Virus record (IMG/VR): IMGVR_UViG_3300009502_001749
Span: 23,837 to 87,836 of that record
Reading direction: 5' to 3' (one strand)
Length of the DNA stretch: 64,000 bases
Source of the DNA: a virus
The position numbers were made by a program, and so were the translations under genes. Positions 53,987 to 61,968 of the stretch are shown one piece after another (position 1 is the stretch's first letter; every line of letters begins with the position of its first letter). The notes under the pieces are model-generated. The model had not been told where the DNA came from, ran no database searches, and saw nothing but the letters and a program-made list of their open reading frames with translations.

Positions 53987-56242
53987 ATGCCTGTCAATGA
54001 TCGGCGAGAGCCAGCGGTTTACGTTACAATTGAAGATGCAAGTTATGCAGCTCCAACTTTAGAAACAGGTAGGGTTGGTTATATTGCAACAATTTGTGAT
54101 CGTGGGGAACATAATAAAGTTATTACATTAACAAATCTTCAAGAATTTTATAGTAAGTTTGGAAAACCAAACTTTAGAAAAACAAGTCAAGCTCATTATT
54201 TGATAGATAAGTTTTTACAATATTCAAATAAATGTTTGGTTGTTAGAGTTATGCCAGAGGATGCATATTTGGCTAATAGTATAATTGAAGCATCAACAGT
54301 ATCACAGAAAATAGTTTATGGTACACCTGCAGTTGATGGTTCATTTTCATTTGTTTCAGCTGTTAGTGTTTCTGTATGGGAACAGGAAACTGCTTATTCT
54401 ATTGGTGATATAGTATCTGTTACAGATATTATAGGTTACACTTATGTTGCTGAAACTGATGGTACAAGCGGAAGTTCAAATCCAGTTTGGCCATTAACTC
54501 CTACTACAACTGTTTTAGACGGAACTGTTCGTTGGAGATGTGAAACTAATATTTATAACATAGTAACATGTCAGGATGTTGGTTCATATGGGGCAGTTAC
54601 AGCTGGTCAGTGGATTTTTGCAGAAGATGATAGTCCAACAAATGCAGCTCAAGTAGTTTCTAAATCAGATGTTGGTGGTTATTTCTTAACAATTGATAGA
54701 AATTATGATGGTACTGCACCTGTTGGTCCACCAAGTTTAGGTTATACATGTGATCCTTATCATCAGAAAAGTCAATTATCAGTCAGATCATCTGCCGATT
54801 TCAACAATCCTATTGTTAATGATTGGAGTAAAGTTGTTTATTGTTTCTATGCTAAAGGTGCAGGATCTTATTATAATAATGTAAGACTCAAAGGTGTTAG
54901 AAACATTCAGATGGAAAAAATGTATACTGATGATAATGGTGTTGTTTTATATCCTTATCTTTTTATGGATGTTGGAATTTACGCTATTAATTATGATGGA
55001 ACACAAACATTATTAGAAGGTCCTTGGACTGTATCTTTAACAAGAAGAACTCCAACTGGATCTATTATTCGTGACATTACTAGTGGTCAAGTTTTATATA
55101 TTGAAGATGTATTAAACGATTCAAGCAATGTTCTTGGTGTAGTTTCTGGTGATGGTGTAAATAATTTAATAAATGCAATTGATGCTGATCAAAGAAGACT
55201 TGAAGTTATGTTGTTACTCAGTATGTCTGGAACAACTATTCCAACAAGTGGAAATATTGCAGCTAATGGATTAACATTTTATAACGGTACTGATGGTACT
55301 GTAAATATTGATCCATCTTTACCAGGTACAAAGAAACCTATGTATGATGTTAATACTGGATATTTGGAAAGTGATAATACTTTTCTTTTGGGATTATTAA
55401 CAAGAGCTTATGAAGGAACATTAACTTCAACAGATGGTTCAATTGAACAGTTGCCTGAATGTGTTTATCCTTGGTTTGATATTGATTACATTGTGACTGG
55501 AGGGTATCCGGCAATAGTTCAGTATGGTGGAAGAACATTAGCTGATATTAGACAGGATTGTATTCATATTGGTGATACTGGTGCTTATGTAACAGATTAT
55601 CAAGATGATATAACTGCTAGATTAAATGATGTACCTTGGAATAATTGGACATCTATGTTGTATGTTCAGTATAGACGTATTTTTGATACTTTTACTGGTG
55701 AATATATGTGGGTAAATCCTGTATATCATGCTATTGAAAGACATTTATATTGCGATTCAGTTTATTTTCTTGCTGAGCCTGTTGCTGGTATTGAAAAAGG
55801 TGCAATTGGACAGAAGATAGAATTATCATATAAAGGTAATCATACTCAGCGTGGTGATTTACAGGATAAAAATCTTAATATGGTTATTGTAGAACCCCAG
55901 GGTAAATATATATTAACTCAATTAACAACCTGGAAAAGATTATCAGTTCTACAGAGAGGACATGTAGCTAAATTTGTAGCTTATATACGTAAAGAAATAC
56001 CTAAACTTCTCAAAGATATTTTACAGAGAAGGGCAACAGCTTATTGGATAGGTCAAGCACAATATAGGACAACTGAATTTTTGTCCAAGTTTCTTGAATC
56101 AAGTGTTGAAAGATATTCTGCACTTAAAACTTTTACAGTAAGTACAGTTTTTGATGATGTTAGAAGCGAACTTAACGTATATATAGATATTACTCCAATC
56201 AGATCGATTGAGAGAATTAATGTATTTATTATAGTTCATTAA
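53987..56242 (+). CDS. Tail sheath protein
   Basis: This is a 751-residue protein. The N-terminus REPAVYVTIEDASYAAPTLE with GRVGYIATICDRGEHNKVIT is typical of contractile sheath proteins, whose N-terminal strand links subunits. The C-terminal domain shows WKRLSVLQRGHVAKFVAYIR and a final beta-strand region (VYIDITPIRSIERINVFIIV), the conserved sheath core. Residues about 100-230 form an inserted beta domain. It is T4 gp18-like (659 residues) with extra insertion. A GGAGAG site precedes ATG and a shared terminator follows. Confidence 0.88.
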   Translation: MPVNDRREPAVYVTIEDASYAAPTLETGRVGYIATICDRGEHNKVITLTNLQEFYSKFGKPNFRKTSQAHYLIDKFLQYSNKCLVVRVMPEDAYLANSIIEASTVSQKIVYGTPAVDGSFSFVSAVSVSVWEQETAYSIGDIVSVTDIIGYTYVAETDGTSGSSNPVWPLTPTTTVLDGTVRWRCETNIYNIVTCQDVGSYGAVTAGQWIFAEDDSPTNAAQVVSKSDVGGYFLTIDRNYDGTAPVGPPSLGYTCDPYHQKSQLSVRSSADFNNPIVNDWSKVVYCFYAKGAGSYYNNVRLKGVRNIQMEKMYTDDNGVVLYPYLFMDVGIYAINYDGTQTLLEGPWTVSLTRRTPTGSIIRDITSGQVLYIEDVLNDSSNVLGVVSGDGVNNLINAIDADQRRLEVMLLLSMSGTTIPTSGNIAANGLTFYNGTDGTVNIDPSLPGTKKPMYDVNTGYLESDNTFLLGLLTRAYEGTLTSTDGSIEQLPECVYPWFDIDYIVTGGYPAIVQYGGRTLADIRQDCIHIGDTGAYVTDYQDDITARLNDVPWNNWTSMLYVQYRRIFDTFTGEYMWVNPVYHAIERHLYCDSVYFLAEPVAGIEKGAIGQKIELSYKGNHTQRGDLQDKNLNMVIVEPQGKYILTQLTTWKRLSVLQRGHVAKFVAYIRKEIPKLLKDILQRRATAYWIGQAQYRTTEFLSKFLESSVERYSALKTFTVSTVFDDVRSELNVYIDITPIRSIERINVFIIVH

Positions 56243-56252
56243 TAATGTTAAA

Positions 56253-56289
56253 TATCGGCAAGATCTTTAAATTAGATCTTGCCGATAAA
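56253..56289 (+). terminator. Terminator, shared ATCGGCA hairpin family (copy 7)
   Basis: The stem ATATCGGCAAGATCT / AGATCTTGCCGATAA with loop TTAAATT lies between sheath and tube genes, giving the tube gene separate control. Confidence 0.88.
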
Positions 56290-56313
56290 ACATTTTATTA
56301 AAGGAGAATTTCT

Positions 56314-57090
56314 ATGCCAGATTCAACTTCAATTATAAGTAGATTCGCAACTAAATTTAATGATGCTATTAAAGATCGGGATAAACCTGATTTCTTAACT
56401 AGAGATATTGGTGGTCAATGGAGAACAAATCAACCTTACATATCAGGATATTTTCAGTTGATATTTGGTTTACCTCAAGTTCTTTATAATGGTGCCGTTA
56501 ACGCTGCAATTGCTTCAAGATGGTTACATAGTACATGTGAAGGATTTACTCCTCATACACAGAGTATTACAAAAATAGATATTATGGGACAAGGTCAAAT
56601 TGGTTCTTCATATATCTCAAATATGATAACATCAAGAGAATTCACAACTACATTTAGAGAGTATCAGAATTTACCAATGTTGAATATTATTAAACGTTGG
56701 AATCCTTTTGATCCTTTTACAGGTGTGAGTGCTTTATCCGGTAGTCAATTCATTCCTATAAATTATAAAGGTTGGATTGCTGTTATTCAAACTAAACCTG
56801 TTAAATCTCAGAATCAGGATCTTGCTGTTGAAGATGTTGAAGAATGTTATATTTATCAAGGTGTATTTCCAACAACTATTCCTATTGATGCATTTGGATC
56901 AGATATAACTGCAAACGATACAACTCAATTATCTGTAACATGGTCTTTTGATGGTGCGCCTCTTACATCTGCTGAAAGTGGTGTAACTGATAAATGTATA
57001 AGTTTATTAAAAGATCTTAGATATATGGGAAGTTCTGATAGTACATTTGATCATTATCATTCACATGGTTTATCAATTGGTGGTATATAA
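56314..57090 (+). CDS. Tail tube protein
   Basis: This 258-residue protein directly follows the sheath gene. The body has ISGYFQLIFGLPQVLYNG, SITKIDIMGQGQIGSSYISN and TTQLSVTWSFDGAPLT, consistent with the gp19-type tail-tube fold, though longer than T4 gp19 (163 residues). It polymerises as the inner channel for DNA. Strong AAAGGAG upstream. It is the last plus-strand gene of the block. Confidence 0.78.
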   Translation: MPDSTSIISRFATKFNDAIKDRDKPDFLTRDIGGQWRTNQPYISGYFQLIFGLPQVLYNGAVNAAIASRWLHSTCEGFTPHTQSITKIDIMGQGQIGSSYISNMITSREFTTTFREYQNLPMLNIIKRWNPFDPFTGVSALSGSQFIPINYKGWIAVIQTKPVKSQNQDLAVEDVEECYIYQGVFPTTIPIDAFGSDITANDTTQLSVTWSFDGAPLTSAESGVTDKCISLLKDLRYMGSSDSTFDHYHSHGLSIGGI

Positions 57091-57102
57091 ATAAAAATAA
57101 TC

Positions 57103-57157
57103 TTGAGAGCACAAATAATACTGAGTTAACGCCTCCCTAGTGTATTTCCTTGCTCTC
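57103..57157 (+). ncRNA. Imperfect long hairpin downstream of tube gene
   Basis: GAGAGCA at 57105-57111 pairs with TGCTCTC at 57151-57157, and inner arms AAATAATACT and AGTGTATTT pair imperfectly, giving a hairpin of about 55 nt with a GC-richer loop (GTTAACGCCTCCC). A clear terminator follows 8 nt later. It may be a 3' UTR structure or a small RNA; I see no coding sense. Confidence 0.35.
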
Positions 57158-57164
57158 GCCCTCT

Positions 57165-57197
57165 GAGACCTCCCTTCAACGGGAGGTCTCTTTTTAC
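57165..57197 (+). terminator. Strong terminator ending plus-strand late block
   Basis: The stem GAGACCTCCC / GGGAGGTCTC with loop TTCAAC is followed by TTTTT. It is the most GC-rich terminator in the window. Confidence 0.92.
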
Positions 57198-57211
57198 CGC
57201 AAATAAAAAGA

Positions 57212-57244
57212 ATTTGGGCTACCAATTAAGGTAGCCCAAATTTT
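57212..57244. terminator. Bidirectional terminator at the convergent boundary
   Basis: The stem AATTTGGGCTAC / GTAGCCCAAATT has T- and A-rich flanks and lies just beyond the last minus-strand gene stop (57246). Confidence 0.85.
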
Positions 57245-57245
57245 A

Positions 57246-57590
57246 TTATTTTCTATCTTCAACTTGTTTATTCAAAGCTGCCCAGAACTCATCTTTTGTA
57301 CAAATTTCATATTTAATATATTGATCTTCGTAGTGCCACCATCCATCTGTTCTAAATCCCCAGATTAATTTGAGGGCTTTTTTGAATTCTTCTTCAGATT
57401 CTTCCCAAAGTTGTTTTACAACTGGAAATTTTTCAGAAAGTTCTACTTTAACTTGATCTTTTATTTTCCATTCAACACAATTAATTTCATGATATTGTGA
57501 ATTATGAATTTTTATCAAATTATACAAAAATTCATTTGCTATATTTTCATCATCTGTAAAGATTTGAAGTGTTATAGTTTTTTCGATCAT
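57246..57590 (-). CDS. Unknown 114-residue protein
   Basis: This minus-strand gene is the most distal of its block. It begins MIEKTITLQIFTDDENIANE and is mixed alpha/beta, acidic, with a Trp-rich C-terminal part (LIWGFRTDGWWHYEDQYIKY). GGAG lies 6-10 nt upstream of ATG. No family is recognised. Confidence 0.68.
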   Translation of the reverse strand: MIEKTITLQIFTDDENIANEFLYNLIKIHNSQYHEINCVEWKIKDQVKVELSEKFPVVKQLWEESEEEFKKALKLIWGFRTDGWWHYEDQYIKYEICTKDEFWAALNKQVEDRK

Positions 57591-57600
57591 TTATTTCTCC

Positions 57601-58420
57601 TTAACTGAAATAATACATTGCATGTTCTCCACAATGAGAAGTTTCTCTAATAAGTTTTCTTCCTTCCCATTTAATAATTTTCAAATATGTTCCTAAATTT
57701 TGTTCATCAACTATTTTTTTAAGAATTTGATGATTTCTTGAATTATATCTGAAACATCTGTGGTAATTATATTTCTGATTACTATCAATTTTTAATGTAT
57801 CACAGAAATCAATATATGATGTTTTCTTAGAAATTTCTGTATTATTATATACAGAAAACTTAATGATAATATTATTATTAAAACACCATTTATTAATATT
57901 GTTATTTTTATGACATTGACCTCTCATGCGGAAAACATTAATCCACATATTATTAAATACATCAACTCCAACACAAAGGTACAAAGTCTCCTTCGATGAT
58001 AAGAGCAGGAATTTGAGCGTCATATACATAGTAGATTTCAGCCCAAGTTCTGAAAGTTCCAGTTGATGAAGTTTTAATTTCAACAACTACTTGAATATCT
58101 TTCAATCCAAATTTATCACCAACACATGTAAATGCTTCAACAAGTGTTATATATTTATCAATTGTTAATGGAAGGTATTCATATGTTCGTTGTTTAATCA
58201 TCCATGGACCATATCCAAAATCAACAGAATTTGGAGGTGATGTTTTATAATCTTTACCAACTCCAAGTTGCCATTCTTTTAAAACGTTTATAAATGTTTT
58301 AATTTTGAATTTTTGTAAATGATCTGTTGATAAATCATGAAGATCTTTATCTATTGGTAATATAATATTTAAAGTTACTTGACCATATCCATGTAAGTTT
58401 AAAATCCAAACGGTTTTCAT
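57601..58420 (-). pseudogene. Unknown gene with apparent +1 frame break
   Basis: From ATG 58420 the frame codes MKTVWILNLHGYGQVTLNII and runs to IIEGDFVPLC, then stops at 57962. The +1 frame continues sensibly (CVGVDVFNNMWINVFRMRGQ, then YNYHRCFRYNSRNHQ) to TAA near 57601, without its own ribosome site. Removing one base near 57975-57985 restores one protein of about 272 residues. It could be a mutation, recoding or assembly error. No family is recognised. Confidence 0.55.
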
Positions 58421-58431
58421 TTTCTTCTCCT

Positions 58432-58593
58432 TTATTTTTGACTAAAATATTTTTTGTTCCAATTTTTCTTTTTCTTTTGATGGAGATATTGTTTTAGTCG
58501 TTCATATGATTCTTTATCTTCTTTTAATTTTTCAGAGTTAATTTTAAGTTCAAATATCATTTCTTTTTCTGTTTCAATTTTAAATTCATCCAT
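58432..58593 (-). CDS. Small coiled-coil protein, 53 residues
   Basis: The ATG at 58593 overlaps the stop of the upstream gene (ATGGATGA arrangement, 8-nt overlap). The product is Lys/Glu-rich and helical (FKIETEKEMIFELKINSEKL), ending in a Lys run. It is likely translated by coupling. The function is unknown. Confidence 0.55.
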   Translation of the reverse strand: MDEFKIETEKEMIFELKINSEKLKEDKESYERLKQYLHQKKKKNWNKKYFSQK

Positions 58594-59116
58594 TCTTTTT
58601 CCATCCATATCTTGGTTTAATATTCAAGTTTTCACAAATCAACTTTTCAATTTCTGGATAACTTGAAATCTTATCACCTTCATTTTCATAAACAGCTCTT
58701 GCTGAATTAATATCATTAATTTCTAAATAATGAATTAAAGTTCGAACAGAACTAACTCCTCTTCCATTATTTTCTTGTTTTTGAAGATCAAATAATTTTT
58801 TAGCTAAATTTTTTATTTTTTCAAATTCTTCTTGAGTAAACTTCATATCTTTTTCTTCTTGAGTTTCAGTTTCACCATTGACTAGATATTCTCTAGCATT
58901 GTGTATTGCACATTCCAATTCGAACAAACTGTTATCTGAATCTGTTTGAACAAATGATTGTGCCGCTTGAAGTAATTCTCTTAATCTTGTTTCTGGTATT
59001 TCTTTTCCAGCGTTAAAAGCCAATCCAAGAGCGAGTGTTTTTGACATTCTTCCTTCAGCAATTTCATCTAATAATTTAATAACATGTTCATCTCTTTTGT
59101 CGTTTATCTTTTTCAT
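58586..59116 (-). CDS. Unknown 176-residue helical protein
   Basis: It begins MKKINDKRDEHVIKLLDEIA with GGAG upstream and is acidic and helical throughout. It is the first gene after a candidate TATAGAAAT promoter on the minus strand (59170-59184). No catalytic motif is visible. It is co-transcribed with the downstream minus-strand genes to 57246. Confidence 0.68.
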   Translation of the reverse strand: MKKINDKRDEHVIKLLDEIAEGRMSKTLALGLAFNAGKEIPETRLRELLQAAQSFVQTDSDNSLFELECAIHNAREYLVNGETETQEEKDMKFTQEEFEKIKNLAKKLFDLQKQENNGRGVSSVRTLIHYLEINDINSARAVYENEGDKISSYPEIEKLICENLNIKPRYGWKKNG

Positions 59117-59169
59117 TTCTTCTCCTTTTTTATAATAAGATTTAAGTAATAAACATACCTAATTTACTA

Positions 59170-59184
59170 TATTATTTCTATATG
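59170..59184 (-). promoter_or_regulatory. Candidate promoter, TATAGAAAT type, minus strand
   Basis: Read on the minus strand, TTCATATAGAAATAATATAG sits between a terminator (59206-59240) and the gene at 59116, about 55 nt upstream of its start. It is nearly the same string as the motif inside the capsid intron. Confidence 0.55.
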
Positions 59185-59429
59185 AAATCGCACAAAATTA
59201 AAAATTGGCGGCAAGATCTATTTCTAGATTCTTGCCGCCAAAAGTTATTTATTTTTTCAATAATTTCCCAATTTTTACTTCTTTTTTGTTTTTCACTTAA
59301 TTGTTTACATAATTCATCAAAGCTTAAATTATCAACGTTAATATCAATTGATAATGTACTAAGTCTTAATAAATATATATTATTTATTTCTCTTTGTTTT
59401 ATTCCATTAAATGCAGTTAATAAATCCAT
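59178..59429 (-). CDS. Small protein reading through a terminator; true end may be 59245
   Basis: From ATG 59429 the frame codes MDLLTAFNGIKQREINNIYL and a helical, charged product. As written it reads through a terminator hairpin and a promoter motif to stop at 59178, giving 83 residues. If the A6 run in GAAAAAAT (minus strand, about 59253-59258) were A7, the frame would stop at TAA 59245, five bases before the terminator, a far more normal layout of about 60 residues. I trust the N-terminal part only. Confidence 0.5.
   Translation of the reverse strand: MDLLTAFNGIKQREINNIYLLRLSTLSIDINVDNLSFDELCKQLSEKQKRSKNWEIIEKINNFWRQESRNRSCRQFLILCDFI
59206..59240 (-). terminator. Terminator, shared hairpin family, GGCGGCA variant (copy 8)
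   Basis: The stem GGCGGCAAGATCT / AGATTCTTGCCGCC lies in the minus-strand block between two units. It keeps the CGGCAAGAT core but has GGCGGC in place of ATCGGC. Confidence 0.82.
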
Positions 59430-59435
59430 TTGTTC

Positions 59436-59786
59436 CTAATCAATATATGAAACTGATTTTGCTATTTTCATACAAGTACAAAAAGCAAATCTTTTTTCAT
59501 CATAAATTACTTTTATTAATTTACCATTTACTGTTGCATCTTTAAATACTTTAATCATTTCTGTATTGTTTGGTATAAGAACACTAACATCTTCTTTTGA
59601 CATTGATCCAATTCCGTTTCTCATTATACCTAAACTTATATCAGCTTCAATATAATCTGGACATAATATTGGAGTTTCATTAGTGACTTTTTTAACTTGT
59701 CCTACTAAGTCACTATCTCTTTGAGAGTATCCACATCCAATAAGTAAACAAGTTATAAATATCAGTGTTATTATTTTTGATTTCAT
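59436..59786 (-). CDS. Small lipoprotein
   Basis: This is a 116-residue protein. The N-terminus MKSKIITLIFITCLLIGCGY is a type II signal peptide with lipobox LIGC, so the mature protein would be acylated at Cys18 and membrane-anchored. The mature part has three more Cys residues and is mixed alpha/beta. Phage lipoproteins can block superinfection, but no family is recognised. Its start overlaps the stop of the phosphoesterase gene (ATGA). Confidence 0.75.
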   Translation of the reverse strand: MKSKIITLIFITCLLIGCGYSQRDSDLVGQVKKVTNETPILCPDYIEADISLGIMRNGIGSMSKEDVSVLIPNNTEMIKVFKDATVNGKLIKVIYDEKRFAFCTCMKIAKSVSYID

Positions 59787-60334
59787 TCTTTCTCCTTTTG
59801 TATTTCTTGAACATAACGATTCACAATCTCATCTATTGAAACTGGCCGATAATTCCAAACATCAACCCCAACATTAATCACATTTTTACAAAGTTTGAAT
59901 AAATTATGAACATGTCCACACAGTTGAACATTTGGATTAAATACAACTGACCAAGCTGGATCATGATGTAGAAAAAATTTAATTTTTCCATTTTCTCCAT
60001 TTATTGAAGTATAATTCATTTCAGTTGCTAATGTTGTATGAACTGAAGCAAATCCAGCTTCAATCAAATCCCATGGTCTTTGTCTATCATGGTTACCTAA
60101 AATTAAATGATGTATACCATTCAGTTGACCTAAAATTCTTTCTATCATATGAACATCTCCAATAGGTAACATTGTGAAATCTCCAATATGATATGTTTCA
60201 TCATCTGGTCCAACAATTTCATTATGATTTTTAATAAATGTTTTGTTCATTTGTTTTGTTGTTTTAAATGGTCTTTCACATGGAAATATAATACCTTCAT
60301 GATAATAGTGTTCATCTGCCGTTAAATATTTCAT
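59783..60334 (-). CDS. Calcineurin-like metallophosphoesterase
   Basis: This 183-residue protein has the family signature in order: a variant motif I (LTADEHYYHEGII, with D-x-H), GDFTMLP, GNHDRQRP (GNHD), LHHDP and GHVHNLF. These residues bind two metals. Such small phage phosphoesterases act on nucleotides, 2',3'-cyclic phosphates or RNA ends. It lies two genes downstream of rtcB in the same operon, which suggests a joint role in RNA end healing and sealing, though this is inference. Both ends overlap neighbours by 4 nt. Confidence 0.82.
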   Translation of the reverse strand: MKYLTADEHYYHEGIIFPCERPFKTTKQMNKTFIKNHNEIVGPDDETYHIGDFTMLPIGDVHMIERILGQLNGIHHLILGNHDRQRPWDLIEAGFASVHTTLATEMNYTSINGENGKIKFFLHHDPAWSVVFNPNVQLCGHVHNLFKLCKNVINVGVDVWNYRPVSIDEIVNRYVQEIQKEKE

Positions 60335-60528
60335 TGATTATCATCTCCACTATATAAGATAATATTACTTATTCTATCATTTGCTCCTTGCAAACCATTT
60401 TCCAACTTTTTGATTCTTTTAATTAAATCAACATTTGTTTCTTTTAAAGATTTAATATCTTTTTGTGATGTAAAAACTTCTTTTTCAAGAATTTCTAATT
60501 TAGCTTTAAGACTTTCAATTGTTGGCAT
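60331..60528 (-). CDS. Small coiled-coil protein
   Basis: This 65-residue protein, MPTIESLKAKLEILEKEVFT onward, shows clear heptads of Leu/Ile. It overlaps rtcB by 14 nt upstream and the phosphoesterase by 4 nt downstream. It resembles the small SlyX-like or spacer coiled coils common in phage operons. It could be an accessory subunit for its neighbours. Confidence 0.68.
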   Translation of the reverse strand: MPTIESLKAKLEILEKEVFTSQKDIKSLKETNVDLIKRIKKLENGLQGANDRISNIILYSGDDNQ

Positions 60529-61825
60529 TTTTGTTTTTATTCTCCTTTCTTTCTTGTCGTATTTCTTTCCATGATTTTTGATTATCGCTGCGATCTTTTA
60601 AACTCAAAATTGGCTTAAATTTATCAATAACAGTTGCAGTCGGTTCAATTAACATTTCAGTTAATGCACTATCTTTATATGCATCTGGAGATTCATCTAA
60701 TGTTGAAGCACAAACACTTGTTGAATATATTCCTTTCATATCTTTTTCAAATTTTTCAAGTTTTAATGTAGCTTTTGCTTGTTCTCTACTTAATAATCTT
60801 CCAGCTCCATGAGGAGCAGAATAATTCCAATCTGGATTACTTTTACCTTCACATAGAAGAATACCATCTCTCATATTTAATGGAATAACCATTTTTTGTC
60901 CGATATACGAAGAGATAGCTCCTTTTCTAATTATGTTATCTTTTGGATTTATATAATTATGAACAGTTTCAATATAATTTGTTGATTTAGTATTTAGAAG
61001 ATTTTTAATGGTTTTCATAATTAAGGCTCTATTATAGTGAGCATATAATTCAATAAATCCCATATCATCTAAATAATCTTTAGCATGTTGATCTTGTAAA
61101 AATGATAAATCGTTTGGAACATTTCCAACAAATAAATTTTCTCTTAATTTGTTTATATTATGTTCTATTTCTTTACCTTTATAATCACTTTTAATTCGAT
61201 TAATTTCTTTGATATAAAACTCTTTTTTTGGTTTATTAATATCTTCTTCTGCTATATTTTGATGATATTCGCAGATTTTTTTACCAAAATTTCTTGAACC
61301 ACTATGTATAATTATACAAGGCTTTCCAGTTTTTTCTGAAACACCAATTTCTATAAAATGATTACCACCACCTAATGTTCCGAGTGAACATTCTGCATAT
61401 TCTAAATCAATTCCAATTTGTTTACATTTCTTTTTAAACCAATTATAATCATATTTAAACCATTTAAGTTGTTCCCATTTATCAAATAATGGTGAATTAT
61501 GAACATTGGTTCCGAATGGAATTTGTTCTCTAATCATTTCATCCAATGTTTTCAAATCAATACGATTAATTTCATCTTTATTAATCTCAAGAAAAAGCAT
61601 TCCACAATCACCATCAACACCAATTACATTAGGAATAATTTTATCAGTTTTTTCCATAGTGAATCCAATCACAGAACCTGTTCCAGAATGTGTATCTGGC
61701 ATTATTACTACTCTATTTGTGAATGCTGGATGACTAATAAAGTGATGAATTTGATTAATACAAGTTTCATCTATTTCTTCTGCATAGATTATTGCTGTTG
61801 TATATTTTCCTTTTATTTCAAACAT
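60515..61825 (-). CDS. rtcB: RtcB-type RNA ligase
   Basis: This is a 436-residue protein. Motifs are GVDGDCGM (residues 69-76, metal-binding Asp and Cys74), SLGTLGGGNHFIE (about 145-157), HSGSRNFGKK (about 172-181) and SAPHGAGRLLSR (catalytic His for GMP, about 340). RtcB joins 2',3'-cyclic phosphate RNA to 5'-OH ends with GTP and Mn. In phages it can reverse tRNA cleavage by host anticodon nucleases. GVDGDCGM differs from the usual GVDIGCGM but keeps the ligands. The C-terminus is Lys/Asn-rich. Confidence 0.92.
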   Translation of the reverse strand: MFEIKGKYTTAIIYAEEIDETCINQIHHFISHPAFTNRVVIMPDTHSGTGSVIGFTMEKTDKIIPNVIGVDGDCGMLFLEINKDEINRIDLKTLDEMIREQIPFGTNVHNSPLFDKWEQLKWFKYDYNWFKKKCKQIGIDLEYAECSLGTLGGGNHFIEIGVSEKTGKPCIIIHSGSRNFGKKICEYHQNIAEEDINKPKKEFYIKEINRIKSDYKGKEIEHNINKLRENLFVGNVPNDLSFLQDQHAKDYLDDMGFIELYAHYNRALIMKTIKNLLNTKSTNYIETVHNYINPKDNIIRKGAISSYIGQKMVIPLNMRDGILLCEGKSNPDWNYSAPHGAGRLLSREQAKATLKLEKFEKDMKGIYSTSVCASTLDESPDAYKDSALTEMLIEPTATVIDKFKPILSLKDRSDNQKSWKEIRQERKENKNKNANN

Positions 61826-61968
61826 TTTATACTCTCGTCTTTTTTAATAATATTTAAATATTTTTTACATGTTACTCTTTTTTTATCATTACTCCAAGTA
61901 TGACCTGAAGCTAATGATTTTGAATCAGAACATGGAATAGTATCATTTTTGACCCAATGTGTTTTCAT
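61813..61968 (-). CDS. Small Cys-containing protein, 51 residues
   Basis: It begins MKTHWVKNDTIPCSDSKSLA and has three Cys residues (IPCSD, VTCKK, IKCLK). Its ATG overlaps the stop of the upstream membrane-protein gene (ATGA) and its own stop overlaps rtcB by 13 nt, which supports real translation coupling. The function is unknown. Confidence 0.6.
   Translation of the reverse strand: MKTHWVKNDTIPCSDSKSLASGHTWSNDKKRVTCKKYLNIIKKDESIKCLK

Noticed and set aside
59182-59439. Plus-strand ORF of 85 codons opposite the small minus-strand gene
   Set aside because: It runs through a terminator hairpin, has no ribosome site and mirrors a minus-strand gene in an all-minus block.
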